This document shows positions 34,931-43,028 of a stretch of 64,000 nucleotides of DNA, piece after piece; the first letter of the stretch is position 1; the number at the start of each line of letters is the position of its first letter. A program made the position numbers and the translations under genes. Source of the stretch: Streptomyces sp. CG1. Its GTDB lineage: Bacteria; Actinomycetota; Actinomycetes; Streptomycetales; Streptomycetaceae. The stretch covers positions 8,239,501 through 8,303,500 of the forward strand of contig NZ_CP163518.1 of assembly GCF_041080625.1 (NCBI RefSeq). The letters run 5' to 3'. The notes beneath the pieces are model-generated. The model saw only the letters and a list, made by a program, of their open reading frames with translations, was not told where the DNA came from and did no database searches.

Positions 34931-35455
34931 CTAGACGCGGGGTATCAGGTGTGGAGCGGTGGGCAGGTGGCCCAGCTCGGCGACGAGGCGGCGGCACTCG
35001 GTTTGCACGTGGAAGGCGTCGCGGTAGGCGTTGTGGAGACTGCCGTCCTCGCGAGCGAGGGTGGCCACGACGTGCACCTGTCGGGGCTGGTTGCGCAGGG
35101 CGATCCACCGGCAGGCGTCCGGATCACCGTCCGGGGCGATCCCGGTGGCGGCCACCAGCCGGCGGGCGACGGCGGCCCACTGAGAGTCGGTGAGGTCCGG
35201 CCGGCGAGGGTCGGAGCGGACCGAGCAGACCCATGTCGGCCGTTCGGGTGCGCGGGCCCCGAGGCGCTCGACGGGTGCGTCGAGGGCCTGGGCCAAGTAG
35301 GGCAGCGACCCAGGCTCGGCGAGCAGTTCGATCGGGGCTCCGTGGCCATCACCCGCGATCAGTCGGGGACTGGTGTGGCTGCCGCGCTCGCCCGGCCCGT
35401 ACAGGTAGGTGAGCAGACCGGCGGTGTTGCTGGCGCGCTGCAGATGGGCGATCAC
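34931..35455 (-). CDS. Relaxase-like protein with a mostly lost histidine motif
   Basis: The 174-residue protein matches only the N-terminal domain of the relaxase at 13511: TAGLLTYLYGPGERGSH, WVCSVRSDPRRPDLTDSQW, VARRLVAATGIAPDGDPDACRWIALRN. Where the relaxase has RHADDHIHIV this protein has RNQPRQVHVV, so only one of the three histidines remains, while the N-terminal tyrosine region is kept. It is probably catalytically dead and may be a DNA-binding or dimer partner of the relaxase. It lies 9 bp upstream of the gene starting at 34921. Confidence 0.75.
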   Translation of the reverse strand: MIAHLQRASNTAGLLTYLYGPGERGSHTSPRLIAGDGHGAPIELLAEPGSLPYLAQALDAPVERLGARAPERPTWVCSVRSDPRRPDLTDSQWAAVARRLVAATGIAPDGDPDACRWIALRNQPRQVHVVATLAREDGSLHNAYRDAFHVQTECRRLVAELGHLPTAPHLIPRV

Positions 35456-35465
35456 GGCGTCTACC

Positions 35466-36080
35466 TCAAGAGGGAGTAGAGAACAGGAGCCCGGGTGATC
35501 GGGCCGTCAGGGAGAGAGGATCCGCAGAATCCGCGATTTGGCCCGGCCGGAGATCACTGGCAGACGCCGCCCACCTTGGGGCGTCGAGGCCGTGGTCGTA
35601 GGCGAAGTTCGCGCAGGCGGCGCGGGCGAAGTAGGCGTCGTTGTGCAACCGGGCCCAGCGACCGTCCTCGCGGATGACGGTCGCGACGATGTCGAGCCCG
35701 CTGGCCTGGTTGCGCATGGCCACCCAACGGCAGGCCGCTGGGTCGCAGTCCGGCTCTATGCCTGTGGCGTCGAGGACCTCGCGCGTCAGCTCGAACCAGT
35801 CGTCATCGTCGAGTTCCACGCCGGTGGTGTTGCGGACGGCGCAGTGCCAGGTGAGCCGCCGGGACGCGGTGTGTCCGGTCCGCGGTTTCCGCAGCGCGAT
35901 CGGCTCGTCGAGCAGCAACGCCAGGTACGGCAGGACGACGGTGTCCTGGGTGGTCAGCTCCGGGGACCAGGCGGTGAGCAGGTAGGGGTCGAAGCCTGGC
36001 TCGCTGCGGTGGAGGTGGCTGAGAAGGTCCGTGGTGCTCTCGGTGCGCAGTACATCGCAGCGCAGGGGGTACTCGGGCAT
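35466..36080 (-). CDS. Second degenerate relaxase-like protein
   Basis: The 204-residue protein shares the relaxase frame: LTWHCAVRNTTGVELDDDDW, TGIEPDCDPAACRWVAMRN, IVATVIREDGRWARLHND. The three-His motif is replaced by RNQASGLDIV (no His) and the YLYGPG tyrosine segment by HLHRSEP. It therefore lacks both the nucleophile and the metal site. Its 3' end is encoded by copy 2 of the 36-bp repeat. The pair with the gene at 34931 suggests tandem duplication followed by loss of activity. Confidence 0.7.
   Translation of the reverse strand: MPEYPLRCDVLRTESTTDLLSHLHRSEPGFDPYLLTAWSPELTTQDTVVLPYLALLLDEPIALRKPRTGHTASRRLTWHCAVRNTTGVELDDDDWFELTREVLDATGIEPDCDPAACRWVAMRNQASGLDIVATVIREDGRWARLHNDAYFARAACANFAYDHGLDAPRWAASASDLRPGQIADSADPLSLTARSPGLLFSTPS
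35516..35551. repeat. 36-bp repeat, copy 2
   Basis: This copy (GAGGATCCGCAGAA…CCGCGATTTGG…CCGGCCGG) lies inside the 3' end of the degenerate relaxase gene and encodes part of its tail. Copy 1 is at 25629-25664. Confidence 0.6.
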
Positions 36081-36144
36081 GGGGTATCCAGATCACTGGC
36101 AGGGAGGGGGAGCCGGCGCCCCGCCGAGACGGGGCACCGGGCGG

Positions 36145-36642
36145 TCAGAAGTGGGGGTTCTCGGTGGGCCGGTCGGCCTCGGTGGCGGCCTGGAGCAACT
36201 CGGTGAGGTCGTCGGGTTCGGAGGAGCGCTGGTCGATCCACCAACCGGCGCGGGTGATGGTCCGAGCGGCCTCCTCGATCTCCTCCCACTCCGTCTCGCT
36301 GGTCTCGCCTTCGAGGACCAGTCCGGAAAAGGCGGCAGCCAGGATCTGGTGACGGCAGCGCACACCCCAGGCGACGGCGCGCTCGGTCCCCTCCAGAGGA
36401 GGCATCCGGTACTGCTGCGACCAGGCTTCGGATTCGGCCTGCTCTTCGGCGCGCTTGGCCGCCAGCCAGGCGGCCTTGCCCTGCTCGTCGACCTCCTTTG
36501 CGGCCCGCCAGCACTCGCTGCACTCCTGCTTGGCGAGCCACTCGGCGAAGCCCGCGCGACGGTCGGCCGCCCGGTCGGACAGGTCACGCTCGGCTCGGTG
36601 TCCACAGGAATGGGTGATCTGCCAAATGATCTTCACGGCCAT
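36145..36642 (-). CDS. Hypothetical protein with a Cys/His N-terminus
   Basis: The 165-residue protein opens with IIWQITHSCGHRAERDL and later CSECW, a C-x-H…CxxC spacing typical of a zinc ribbon, then a long charged helix (EQGKAAWLAAKRAEEQAESEAW). Similar short proteins with a SCGH start occur on Streptomyces plasmids. No shared tail. ATG at 36642 with taaggagc upstream. Confidence 0.65.
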   Translation of the reverse strand: MAVKIIWQITHSCGHRAERDLSDRAADRRAGFAEWLAKQECSECWRAAKEVDEQGKAAWLAAKRAEEQAESEAWSQQYRMPPLEGTERAVAWGVRCRHQILAAAFSGLVLEGETSETEWEEIEEAARTITRAGWWIDQRSSEPDDLTELLQAATEADRPTENPHF

Positions 36643-36668
36643 GGGAGCTGCTCCTTACGGGAGTTGGG

Positions 36669-37439
36669 TCAGCGGTTGCGGGAGAACGCGATGCGCGGGT
36701 CGACCGGCCGGGCCGCCGCAGCGGGGGTGGCGGGAGCGGGAACCGGTGCCTTGCGCGGGAGGCTGGCGCGGGCTGGGCTGGCGGCGAGCGCGGCGGCGCT
36801 GATCGGGAACTTGTGGGTGGTGGAGCCCTGACTGTGCTCGTGGCGCGCGGTCGGCGCGGGTGCAGGGGGGCGGTGGGCTGCTACGTCCTGGGCGAGGCGG
36901 GGCTGAACCGCGACCTGGAGATTGGACCGGTGCATCGACAGCGTGGCGTTGGCGACTTTCCCCAGGGCCTCGCTGCGGTCGGTCGTGATGGGCAGCGTGT
37001 AGATGTCCAGGTTCGGGTTATGCCGCCAGCCGTGTTCTTCCAGGATGAGTCGGCCGCCGAGCGCGGAGGAGTGGTCACTGGTGGCCGCGACGATGCCGAG
37101 CCGCGGATGCTCGGCGAACGCGATGTCGGGATCTGTGCGCGGTGGCCGGTCACGGGCGGGAGCCGCATCGGCGGCCAGTGAGGGGGCGAGCGCTGCGTCC
37201 ACGTCGACCTGGTAGCCGGCCTTGCGTAGCAGCGCGATGGCCCGGGTGGTGCGGCCCTGTCCGTCGCGCTGTTGATCGGCCAGTGCGTACAGCGTCGGCT
37301 GATCGGGGACGGGGTGGAAGTCGAATCCCTTCAACATCCACGCGCTGGCGGCGAGGTTCTTCGGGTTCGCGGCGACGATGCCGTGGACAGGGTGGTGGCC
37401 GAAGGCGAGATCGGGAAGCGAGTCGTAGTGGGTGGGCAT
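36669..37439 (-). CDS. Tandem-repeat hypothetical protein with the shared C-terminal module
   Basis: The 256-residue protein contains two copies of one domain: PDLAFGHHPVHGIVAANP…FHPVPDQPTLYAL and PDIAFAEHPRLGIVAATS…RHNPNLDIYTL. The tail is PISAAALAASPARAS…RIAFSRNR, the shared module. Unknown family. The ATG at 37439 lies below weak RBS sequence; an earlier in-frame start would lie in poor coding sequence. Confidence 0.62.
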   Translation of the reverse strand: MPTHYDSLPDLAFGHHPVHGIVAANPKNLAASAWMLKGFDFHPVPDQPTLYALADQQRDGQGRTTRAIALLRKAGYQVDVDAALAPSLAADAAPARDRPPRTDPDIAFAEHPRLGIVAATSDHSSALGGRLILEEHGWRHNPNLDIYTLPITTDRSEALGKVANATLSMHRSNLQVAVQPRLAQDVAAHRPPAPAPTARHEHSQGSTTHKFPISAAALAASPARASLPRKAPVPAPATPAAAARPVDPRIAFSRNR

Positions 37440-37536
37440 GGCTGATCCATCCGGTGCGGGCTCGGGAAGAGGGGCGGTCGAGGGCCGGGATGGTTCTGCT
37501 GGTGCGGGACATGGCGTACTCCGAAGCGGGAAGGGG

Positions 37537-38046
37537 TCAGCGACCGGGTAGGGACGAGGGACGGGCGGGTGGCAGCGCGGGGCGTACGGCCGAAGCCGCT
37601 GGCAGTGGTGCTGGGACCGTGCGTTGGGCGGTCGGCGAGAGCGCGAGAGCAGCACTCACTCGCGGCGAGGCAGAGGCTGGCCGTGGAGGCACGCCGAGTT
37701 GGTCAAGGCGCGCGTCGATGGCGGCGAGCAGACTCGTGACGCTGCCGCCGTGCCGGGCGTGGGGGCCGTCGGGTTCCGAGTCGTAGATCACTTCGTGGAC
37801 TGCGGAGTCGTCGGGATGCCCGCGGGTCACCAACCAGCTTTCGGGATGCCTGGGTGGATGGTCGGTCGACGGTTCCTGGGGTGGCGAGATGATCAGGGAA
37901 CTGCCGTCGGGAAGCCCGACGTGGACGATGTAGTCGCTGAGGCCGTATTCGACGGTGCACTCCAGGCCGCGCTGCCGAAGGGGAACGGTGAGGTGTCCGT
38001 ACCCGGGCTCCCTTTGGAGGGGGGCCAAGGACTGATCGGGGCGCAT
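37537..38046 (-). CDS. Hypothetical protein with the shared C-terminal module
   Basis: The 169-residue protein has a beta-rich start (HLTVPLRQRGLECTVEYGLSD, YIVHVGLPDGSSLIIS), HPESWLVTRGHPDD, a short helix and the tail PRVSAALALSPTAQR…PSSLPGR. No recognised family. ATG at 38046; ggagaaac lies upstream. Confidence 0.6.
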   Translation of the reverse strand: MRPDQSLAPLQREPGYGHLTVPLRQRGLECTVEYGLSDYIVHVGLPDGSSLIISPPQEPSTDHPPRHPESWLVTRGHPDDSAVHEVIYDSEPDGPHARHGGSVTSLLAAIDARLDQLGVPPRPASASPRVSAALALSPTAQRTVPAPLPAASAVRPALPPARPSSLPGR

Positions 38047-38181
38047 GGGGTTTCTCCGTGGCCGGGTGCCCCAGCAGCCGACGACGCGAGCCGCAGGCGG
38101 GTGGGGCGGTAGGGATAGTGGGCTCCGTGAGGATCCGGGGATCGGCCGGTTTGGTCTCGCCGGAACTCAGTGCTAGAGGCG

Positions 38182-38871
38182 TCAGCGGGAACGACGCGGG
38201 GCCGGCGCATTCGAGGCGGGCGGTGCAGGAGGTGAAGCGGGTGGGGCTCCGCGGTTGGCGGAGGTAGACCGGGCAAGGGCCACCTGGGCGCGTTCGGTCT
38301 GTGAGGGCTGGCCTGGGTCCATCGGGTTGGCCACGTAGTCGCCAGCCCGAGCGAGCGCCGGGCCTTGGAATGACAACTCGTGTGCGTAGTGCCAGCCTTC
38401 GGAGTTGCGGATCTCCTGCGCCCGGCTCGCGTAGATCTCCCGTGACCCGGGCATGGAGCCCTCCATGAGCGCCATGACCTGATCCCACTCGTGCCGGATC
38501 TGGCCTGCTCGTTCCAGGGTGGTGTCGATTCCGCGCAGCCGCCGGAGGTCCTCGCTGATCGGCCCCTCGACGTAGTCGGCGCCGCTGGCGGCAGCGCGGA
38601 CACCGGCCAGCACCTCGGGGCCGTGGTCGAGGAAGACCTCGACGTGCTTCCACGCTTCGGCGTCGCGCGTCACCTTGCCGTCCGCGTAGCCCTTCTCATC
38701 GAGGGGCCAGCCGTCGTGGTCGCAGAAGGAGTCCGAGACCGCGTCCCAGGCATCGGACGCCTGCGTGATGCCGGCGGCGGCAGAGGCCAGCGCTGGGAGG
38801 TGCTGCCGCCACGCCAAGTGCTCGGTGGTCGCCGGTGGCTGGCTTCCATGGGAAGCGGGAGAAGTGGACAT
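38182..38871 (-). CDS. Hypothetical helical protein with the shared C-terminal module
   Basis: The 229-residue helical protein has HLAWRQHLPALASAAAGITQA, FLDHGPEVLAGVRAAASGAD and RAGQIRHEWDQVMALMEGSM, then an acidic patch. The tail RAQVALARSTSANRGAPP ends PAPRRSR, the clearest form of the shared module. Function unknown. Confidence 0.62.
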   Translation of the reverse strand: MSTSPASHGSQPPATTEHLAWRQHLPALASAAAGITQASDAWDAVSDSFCDHDGWPLDEKGYADGKVTRDAEAWKHVEVFLDHGPEVLAGVRAAASGADYVEGPISEDLRRLRGIDTTLERAGQIRHEWDQVMALMEGSMPGSREIYASRAQEIRNSEGWHYAHELSFQGPALARAGDYVANPMDPGQPSQTERAQVALARSTSANRGAPPASPPAPPASNAPAPRRSR

Positions 38872-38898
38872 GGTTGGTCCTCGTTTCTGTGCCGGTGC

Positions 38899-39369
38899 TC
38901 ACCGCGAACGCGGCAGCGAACGGGCGGTGGGCGGTGGGAAGTGGGCAGGAGCCTCGCTCTGCTGGACGGCGGAAGGGCCCCGGACTGACACGGTTGGGGA
39001 GACACGGGTCGCTGCTGCCAATCGATGCGTGCGGGAGCGGAGTTCGCGGCCCGCGTCCTCCCCCACGAGAAGCAGCTCCTCGCCAATGTCGGTCAGGCGG
39101 TCGGCGAGGGCATCCAGCTCGCAGGCACTGCTTCGGGCGCCGTGCGCGCGGCACCACTCCGACGCGGTTTCGAGCATCCGGCGCAGCCGGGCCACCGCAC
39201 CGAAGTCGTCCGTGATTGCCTCGTGGAACAACTCGGCGAACCCCTCTGGCCGGGCGGCGGCGAGACGGTCGTTCCAGTCGACGGCCGGTCCGACTGGGCC
39301 CGGACTCACGGCCGGGACGGGGGCTCCGCCGTGGACTCGGTAGGCTGCTCCCGGTACGGTTGACGGCAT
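38899..39369 (-). CDS. Hypothetical helical protein with the shared C-terminal module
   Basis: The 156-residue protein has a Pro/Gly start, helices FAELFHEAITDDFGAVARL and ACELDALADRLTDIGEELL, and the tail HRLAAATRVSPTV…ARSLPRSR. No family is recognised. It sits directly after the VirB4-like gene. Confidence 0.6.
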   Translation of the reverse strand: MPSTVPGAAYRVHGGAPVPAVSPGPVGPAVDWNDRLAAARPEGFAELFHEAITDDFGAVARLRRMLETASEWCRAHGARSSACELDALADRLTDIGEELLLVGEDAGRELRSRTHRLAAATRVSPTVSVRGPSAVQQSEAPAHFPPPTARSLPRSR

Positions 39370-39402
39370 GGTTCAACTCCGTTTGGTAGAGGGATAGTTG
39401 AT

Positions 39403-40908
39403 CTAGGCAGACATGCGGGCGTCGGTGTCGAACAGCTCGCGCTCGGCCGGGTGCAGGATGTGCTGGGTGATGAAGCTCCGGCCCGCGACCTTCCACAGGC
39501 CCCTGCCCTTGGTCAGGGCGGACACTGCTTGGGTCTCGACGCCGGTCAGGCCGAGGAGTGAGGCAGCGGCAGCGAGCTGGTCGGGCTCCTGGCGGTAGAT
39601 GATGCGGGTGGAGCAGTCGGCCAGGAGGCCCTCGGCCAGTACCCGGCCGCGTGAGCCGGCATCGCCTGCGCTGAGCAGGTCGCTGAGGCGGTGGATGACC
39701 ATGAGGTTGGCGATGCCGAGCCCGCGGGAGAGCTTCCACTGGGACTGCATGCGTTCCAGCAGGCCGACGTGCCGCATCACCCGCCACGCCTCGTCGTAGA
39801 TCACCCAGCGTCGGCCGCCGTCCGGGTCGGCGAGCGCGCTCTCCATCCAGGCTGAAGCGCAGGTCATGGCCAGGACCAAGGCGGTGTCGTCGCCGGATCC
39901 GCCGAGGCGGGAGAGGTCGATGGACAGCATCGGGGTGGTCGGGTCGAAGGCCACCGTCGAGGGGGCGTCGAACATGCCGCTCAGGTCGCCGTGCACGAGT
40001 CGGCGAAGGGCGTGCGCGAGGTCCTGTGCGGCGGGCCCCATGTGTCCGGCCTGGTCGCCGAGTGCTCGGTCGAGGCGCTCGGGCGAGCCGAGGGTGTGCG
40101 CGATCTCGCCGAGCAGCGGCACCGTGCCGCTGGCGTCGGCCTCGGCGACGACCAGGTCAAGAGCGAGGTCCAGAGCCGTGTGCTCCATCGGCCGGAGATC
40201 GCGCTTCAGCACGGTGCGGGCCAGGCCCGCCAGGAGCAGGAGGCGGCGCTTTCGGACCTCGGTCGACCAGTCGCCCTCGCTCACCGAGGCGGGCCGGGCC
40301 GGAGCATCCAGGGGGTTCAACCTGCCGGGGAGCCCTGGTCCCAGCGCGATGCTGTAGCCGCCGAGGGCCTGCGCGACGGCCGTCCACTCTCCCTTGGGAT
40401 CGCAGGGCACGTAGACCCGGTATCCGTGGGCAATGGCCCGGGTGGCTATCGACTTGGCCAGCGCACTCTTGCCCATGCCGATGATCCCGGCCAGGACGGC
40501 GTTCGGATTTGTGAACCCCTCGATCCGCCCGTTGCTGTACAGCGAGAAGGGGTCGTAACAGAACGCCGCTTCGGCATGCACGTCCCTGCCGATGAAGATT
40601 CCTTCGGCGCCCAGGCCGCCTTCCGCGAGAAACGGATAGGCCCCGGACACCGTGGCGGTGGTCATGCGGTGGGCGGGCAGGCTGAGCTTGCCGCCCCGAG
40701 CTGAGGAGGAGCCGGGGCGTCCGGACGGCGGATAGGTCGGCCGCAGCTCCGGGTCGAGGGTCTCCTCGGCGCGGTGCTTCGGCGGTGCTCCGGCGAGCCT
40801 GGCTTGGCGGCGGGCCTCGGCGAAACCGGCGCGGGCGGCTCGCTGCTCGGCGCGTGATGCCTTGCGGGGGACGAACAGGTGGGAGGCGCTGGCGCGGGTA
40901 CTGGGCAT
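39403..40908 (-). CDS. VirB4-like conjugation ATPase
   Basis: The 501-residue protein has VLAGIIGMGKSALAKSIATR (Walker A), RVYVPCDPKGEWTAVAQALGG (typical after the P-loop in VirB4/TraC), TPMLSIDLSRLG, RRWVIYDEAWRVM (Walker B) and NLMVIHRLSDL (helix in which VirB4 has RKRN). It powers assembly of the channel. The N-terminal VirB4 domain seems short, consistent with its being split onto the SCO6880-like protein. ATG 40908 with ggag 9-10 bp upstream. Confidence 0.85.
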   Translation of the reverse strand: MPSTRASASHLFVPRKASRAEQRAARAGFAEARRQARLAGAPPKHRAEETLDPELRPTYPPSGRPGSSSARGGKLSLPAHRMTTATVSGAYPFLAEGGLGAEGIFIGRDVHAEAAFCYDPFSLYSNGRIEGFTNPNAVLAGIIGMGKSALAKSIATRAIAHGYRVYVPCDPKGEWTAVAQALGGYSIALGPGLPGRLNPLDAPARPASVSEGDWSTEVRKRRLLLLAGLARTVLKRDLRPMEHTALDLALDLVVAEADASGTVPLLGEIAHTLGSPERLDRALGDQAGHMGPAAQDLAHALRRLVHGDLSGMFDAPSTVAFDPTTPMLSIDLSRLGGSGDDTALVLAMTCASAWMESALADPDGGRRWVIYDEAWRVMRHVGLLERMQSQWKLSRGLGIANLMVIHRLSDLLSAGDAGSRGRVLAEGLLADCSTRIIYRQEPDQLAAAASLLGLTGVETQAVSALTKGRGLWKVAGRSFITQHILHPAERELFDTDARMSA

Positions 40909-40934
40909 GGCGAAATCTCCAGACGGTGCGGGGG

Positions 40935-41387
40935 TCAGTGGCGGATCAGGCCGGTGAATGGCGCGTGCAGGTCGGCCGGGGTGGTGCGGCGGCGCACCAG
41001 GTGCGCGGTGCGCTGGTGGCGCTGGCAGATGGTCAGCTCTGGCGCCCCTTCGGGCAGGCCGGCCTGGCACGCCTCGCGTTCGGGTACCTCGCCGGAGTCC
41101 GGCCGGGGAGCGGCGTGGTACGCGGCGTGGACGTGGTCGGCGGCCTGCCAGATCCGGGTGCGGGCGGCGCTGAGCTGGTCGCCTTCGATCGGGACGAGCT
41201 GTCCGGTGCGGTTGGCATGGGCGTCGAGCAGGCCGTGCAGCGAGACGAGGTGGGCGTGCAGGGCGTCCAGCTCGGTGCGGGTGGTGACGAGAGGACCGCC
41301 CGGAATGTTGAGCGCGCGGTGGAAGTCGAGCGCGGCGGTGGCGAAGGGCACGAAGTCCTGCGCGGTGGGGCTTGCGGTGCGGGACAT
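40935..41387 (-). CDS. Hypothetical protein between T4SS ATPase and SCO6880-like genes
   Basis: The 150-residue helical protein includes FATAALDFHRALNIPGG, TELDALHAHLVSLHGLLDAH and ARTRIWQAADHVHAAYHAAP. It has no shared tail and no membrane segment. Position suggests a small T4SS accessory protein. Confidence 0.6.
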   Translation of the reverse strand: MSRTASPTAQDFVPFATAALDFHRALNIPGGPLVTTRTELDALHAHLVSLHGLLDAHANRTGQLVPIEGDQLSAARTRIWQAADHVHAAYHAAPRPDSGEVPEREACQAGLPEGAPELTICQRHQRTAHLVRRRTTPADLHAPFTGLIRH

Positions 41388-41421
41388 GGGGGTGCTCTTT
41401 CGGAAGGGAGGAAGGCCGGCA

Positions 41422-42882
41422 TCAGGAAGCGAGGGCGAGCGGCATGGCGGCGGCGGTGAACGCTTCGGCCTGCTGCCAGGTGAGCGGTCGGATATCGAGC
41501 TGGGCTCCGACCGCCGCGGTCTCCACGACCGCGCAGGCGGAACGGAGTTCCTCCTCGGAGTCGGCCGAGACGGTCAGCAGGCCGGTCAGGGCGACATCCG
41601 CGTGGCCCGCGATGAGCTGGCGCTCACGGGACTTGATGTCCTGGTACTCGATCGAGTCCGCCTCGGAGTCGACCTGACCCCGCCGGGCTCGCTCCGCGGC
41701 GTCCGCGATCACGCTGGCCTTCTTGCGCTGGACATCGCGCAGCGCGGCGTCCAGCCCCTTCGGCTCGTACGACAGCGACAGCGTGCGCCTCACCCCGGCG
41801 GTGAACAGGAGCTGGTGCAGAAAGCCCGCCGACGTCTCGGTCCTCGGCCAGTTCTCCACCCAGTACGTGGCATGGACGGCCGAGTCGGTCGCGATGTGGT
41901 CCGACTTCTCGACGACCACGACGGGGCCGGCAGCGGCGGGGCGTCCAGCAGTGGACCAACGGTCCAGCGCGGCAAGGGCCTTGGGGTCGTACGCCGTTCG
42001 CACGACGGCCGCGATCTCCTGGGCCGTGAGCCAGCCGGTGGGGTTGAGCCCGGCGGTGCGCGCGGCTTGGTCGAAGGTCGAGGTCAGCTGTGCCAGCACG
42101 CTGAAGGAGCCGGTGAGACCGCCTCCGGCCTGGTTGATCAGGCGCCTGGCGGCCTTGGCGTCCAGCGAGACCGCGACGTACGCCTCGTGCGGCGCCGCAG
42201 CCGGGCCCGCGCTCTGGATCAGCTCGCTGTAGATCGCTCCGGCCACGGGAGCATCGGGCTGGCCGTGCTCCTCCCAGTACCGGCGCAGCGCGTCGCCGGA
42301 GTCCGGGACGGTGCGCTCGATCACCTGGATACGGGCGACCTGGCCAGTCCGGGCGAGCGCGGCCAGCGCGCGTCCCCAGCCGTTGACGTTGGCGTTCTGG
42401 GTGCCCGGGTCGAGCAGCGCGTAGGCGCGGGAGGACACCTTGACGACGGCGGTCAGAGTGCCGGTGTGGGGGTTGTGGACCGCACCATACCGGCGGTCCG
42501 GGGCGGTGACCACACGCAGACTGGCTGCGGTACCGGGCAGGTGGAGGAGTCCCTCGCGGATCGGACGGCGGGAGGGCCGGGCAAGCCAGATCAGCTGGCC
42601 CCGCATCCGGCGCAGGACATACCGGATGACGATCGGAGCCCAGTCGGCCAGGGCCCGGCCTCGGTAGCGGACGAAGGCGAGGAGGGCGATGACGGCCCAG
42701 AGGGGTATGAGTTCGAGGGCGCCGACCACACCGCGCGTGAGGATCACGGCGAGCAGGAGAAGGCCGGTGAGAGCCACGACGATCAGTTGCGGGGCGGTCA
42801 GGCCGAGCAGGATGCCGCGCCTGCTGCGGTGGGGAAACTTCACGGTTGCCGTGGTGGCTTCGGCCTGGGGCTTGTCAGACAT
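41422..42882 (-). CDS. SCO6880-family conjugation membrane protein
   Basis: The 486-residue protein has two N-terminal membrane helices (IVVALTGLLLLAVILTRGVV; ELIPLWAVIALLAFVRYRG) and a large cytoplasmic body (YGAVHNPHTGTLTAVVKVSS, WVENWPRTETSAGFLHQLLF, QDIKSRERQLIAGHADV). This corresponds to SCO6880-type proteins, which combine VirB3-like helices with the N-terminal VirB4 region. It precedes the VirB4-like ATPase and probably forms a complex with it. ATG 42882; a strong hairpin lies just upstream. Confidence 0.8.
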   Translation of the reverse strand: MSDKPQAEATTATVKFPHRSRRGILLGLTAPQLIVVALTGLLLLAVILTRGVVGALELIPLWAVIALLAFVRYRGRALADWAPIVIRYVLRRMRGQLIWLARPSRRPIREGLLHLPGTAASLRVVTAPDRRYGAVHNPHTGTLTAVVKVSSRAYALLDPGTQNANVNGWGRALAALARTGQVARIQVIERTVPDSGDALRRYWEEHGQPDAPVAGAIYSELIQSAGPAAAPHEAYVAVSLDAKAARRLINQAGGGLTGSFSVLAQLTSTFDQAARTAGLNPTGWLTAQEIAAVVRTAYDPKALAALDRWSTAGRPAAAGPVVVVEKSDHIATDSAVHATYWVENWPRTETSAGFLHQLLFTAGVRRTLSLSYEPKGLDAALRDVQRKKASVIADAAERARRGQVDSEADSIEYQDIKSRERQLIAGHADVALTGLLTVSADSEEELRSACAVVETAAVGAQLDIRPLTWQQAEAFTAAAMPLALAS

Positions 42883-42982
42883 GGTGGTTCCAGACGGTGG
42901 GAGCGGGCGGAGGGCGAGGCGCGCGGCGATCTTCTGGAGGTCATGGCGGGGCTCCGTTTCTGTTGATCGGCAGTGCGAGGTA

Positions 42983-43017
42983 CGGGGGGCGGGCTGTGGG
43001 ATGCGGCCCGCCCCCCG
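42983..43017 (-). terminator. Hairpin between the VirB6-like and SCO6880-like genes
   Basis: CGGGGGGCGGGC (42983-42994) pairs perfectly with GCCCGCCCCCCG (43006-43017) over 12 bp, starting 12 bp after the VirB6-like stop. It should partially terminate the transfer transcript and lower expression of the downstream (VirB4, VirD4) part. Confidence 0.65.
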
Positions 43018-43028
43018 GCTGTGGTTGG

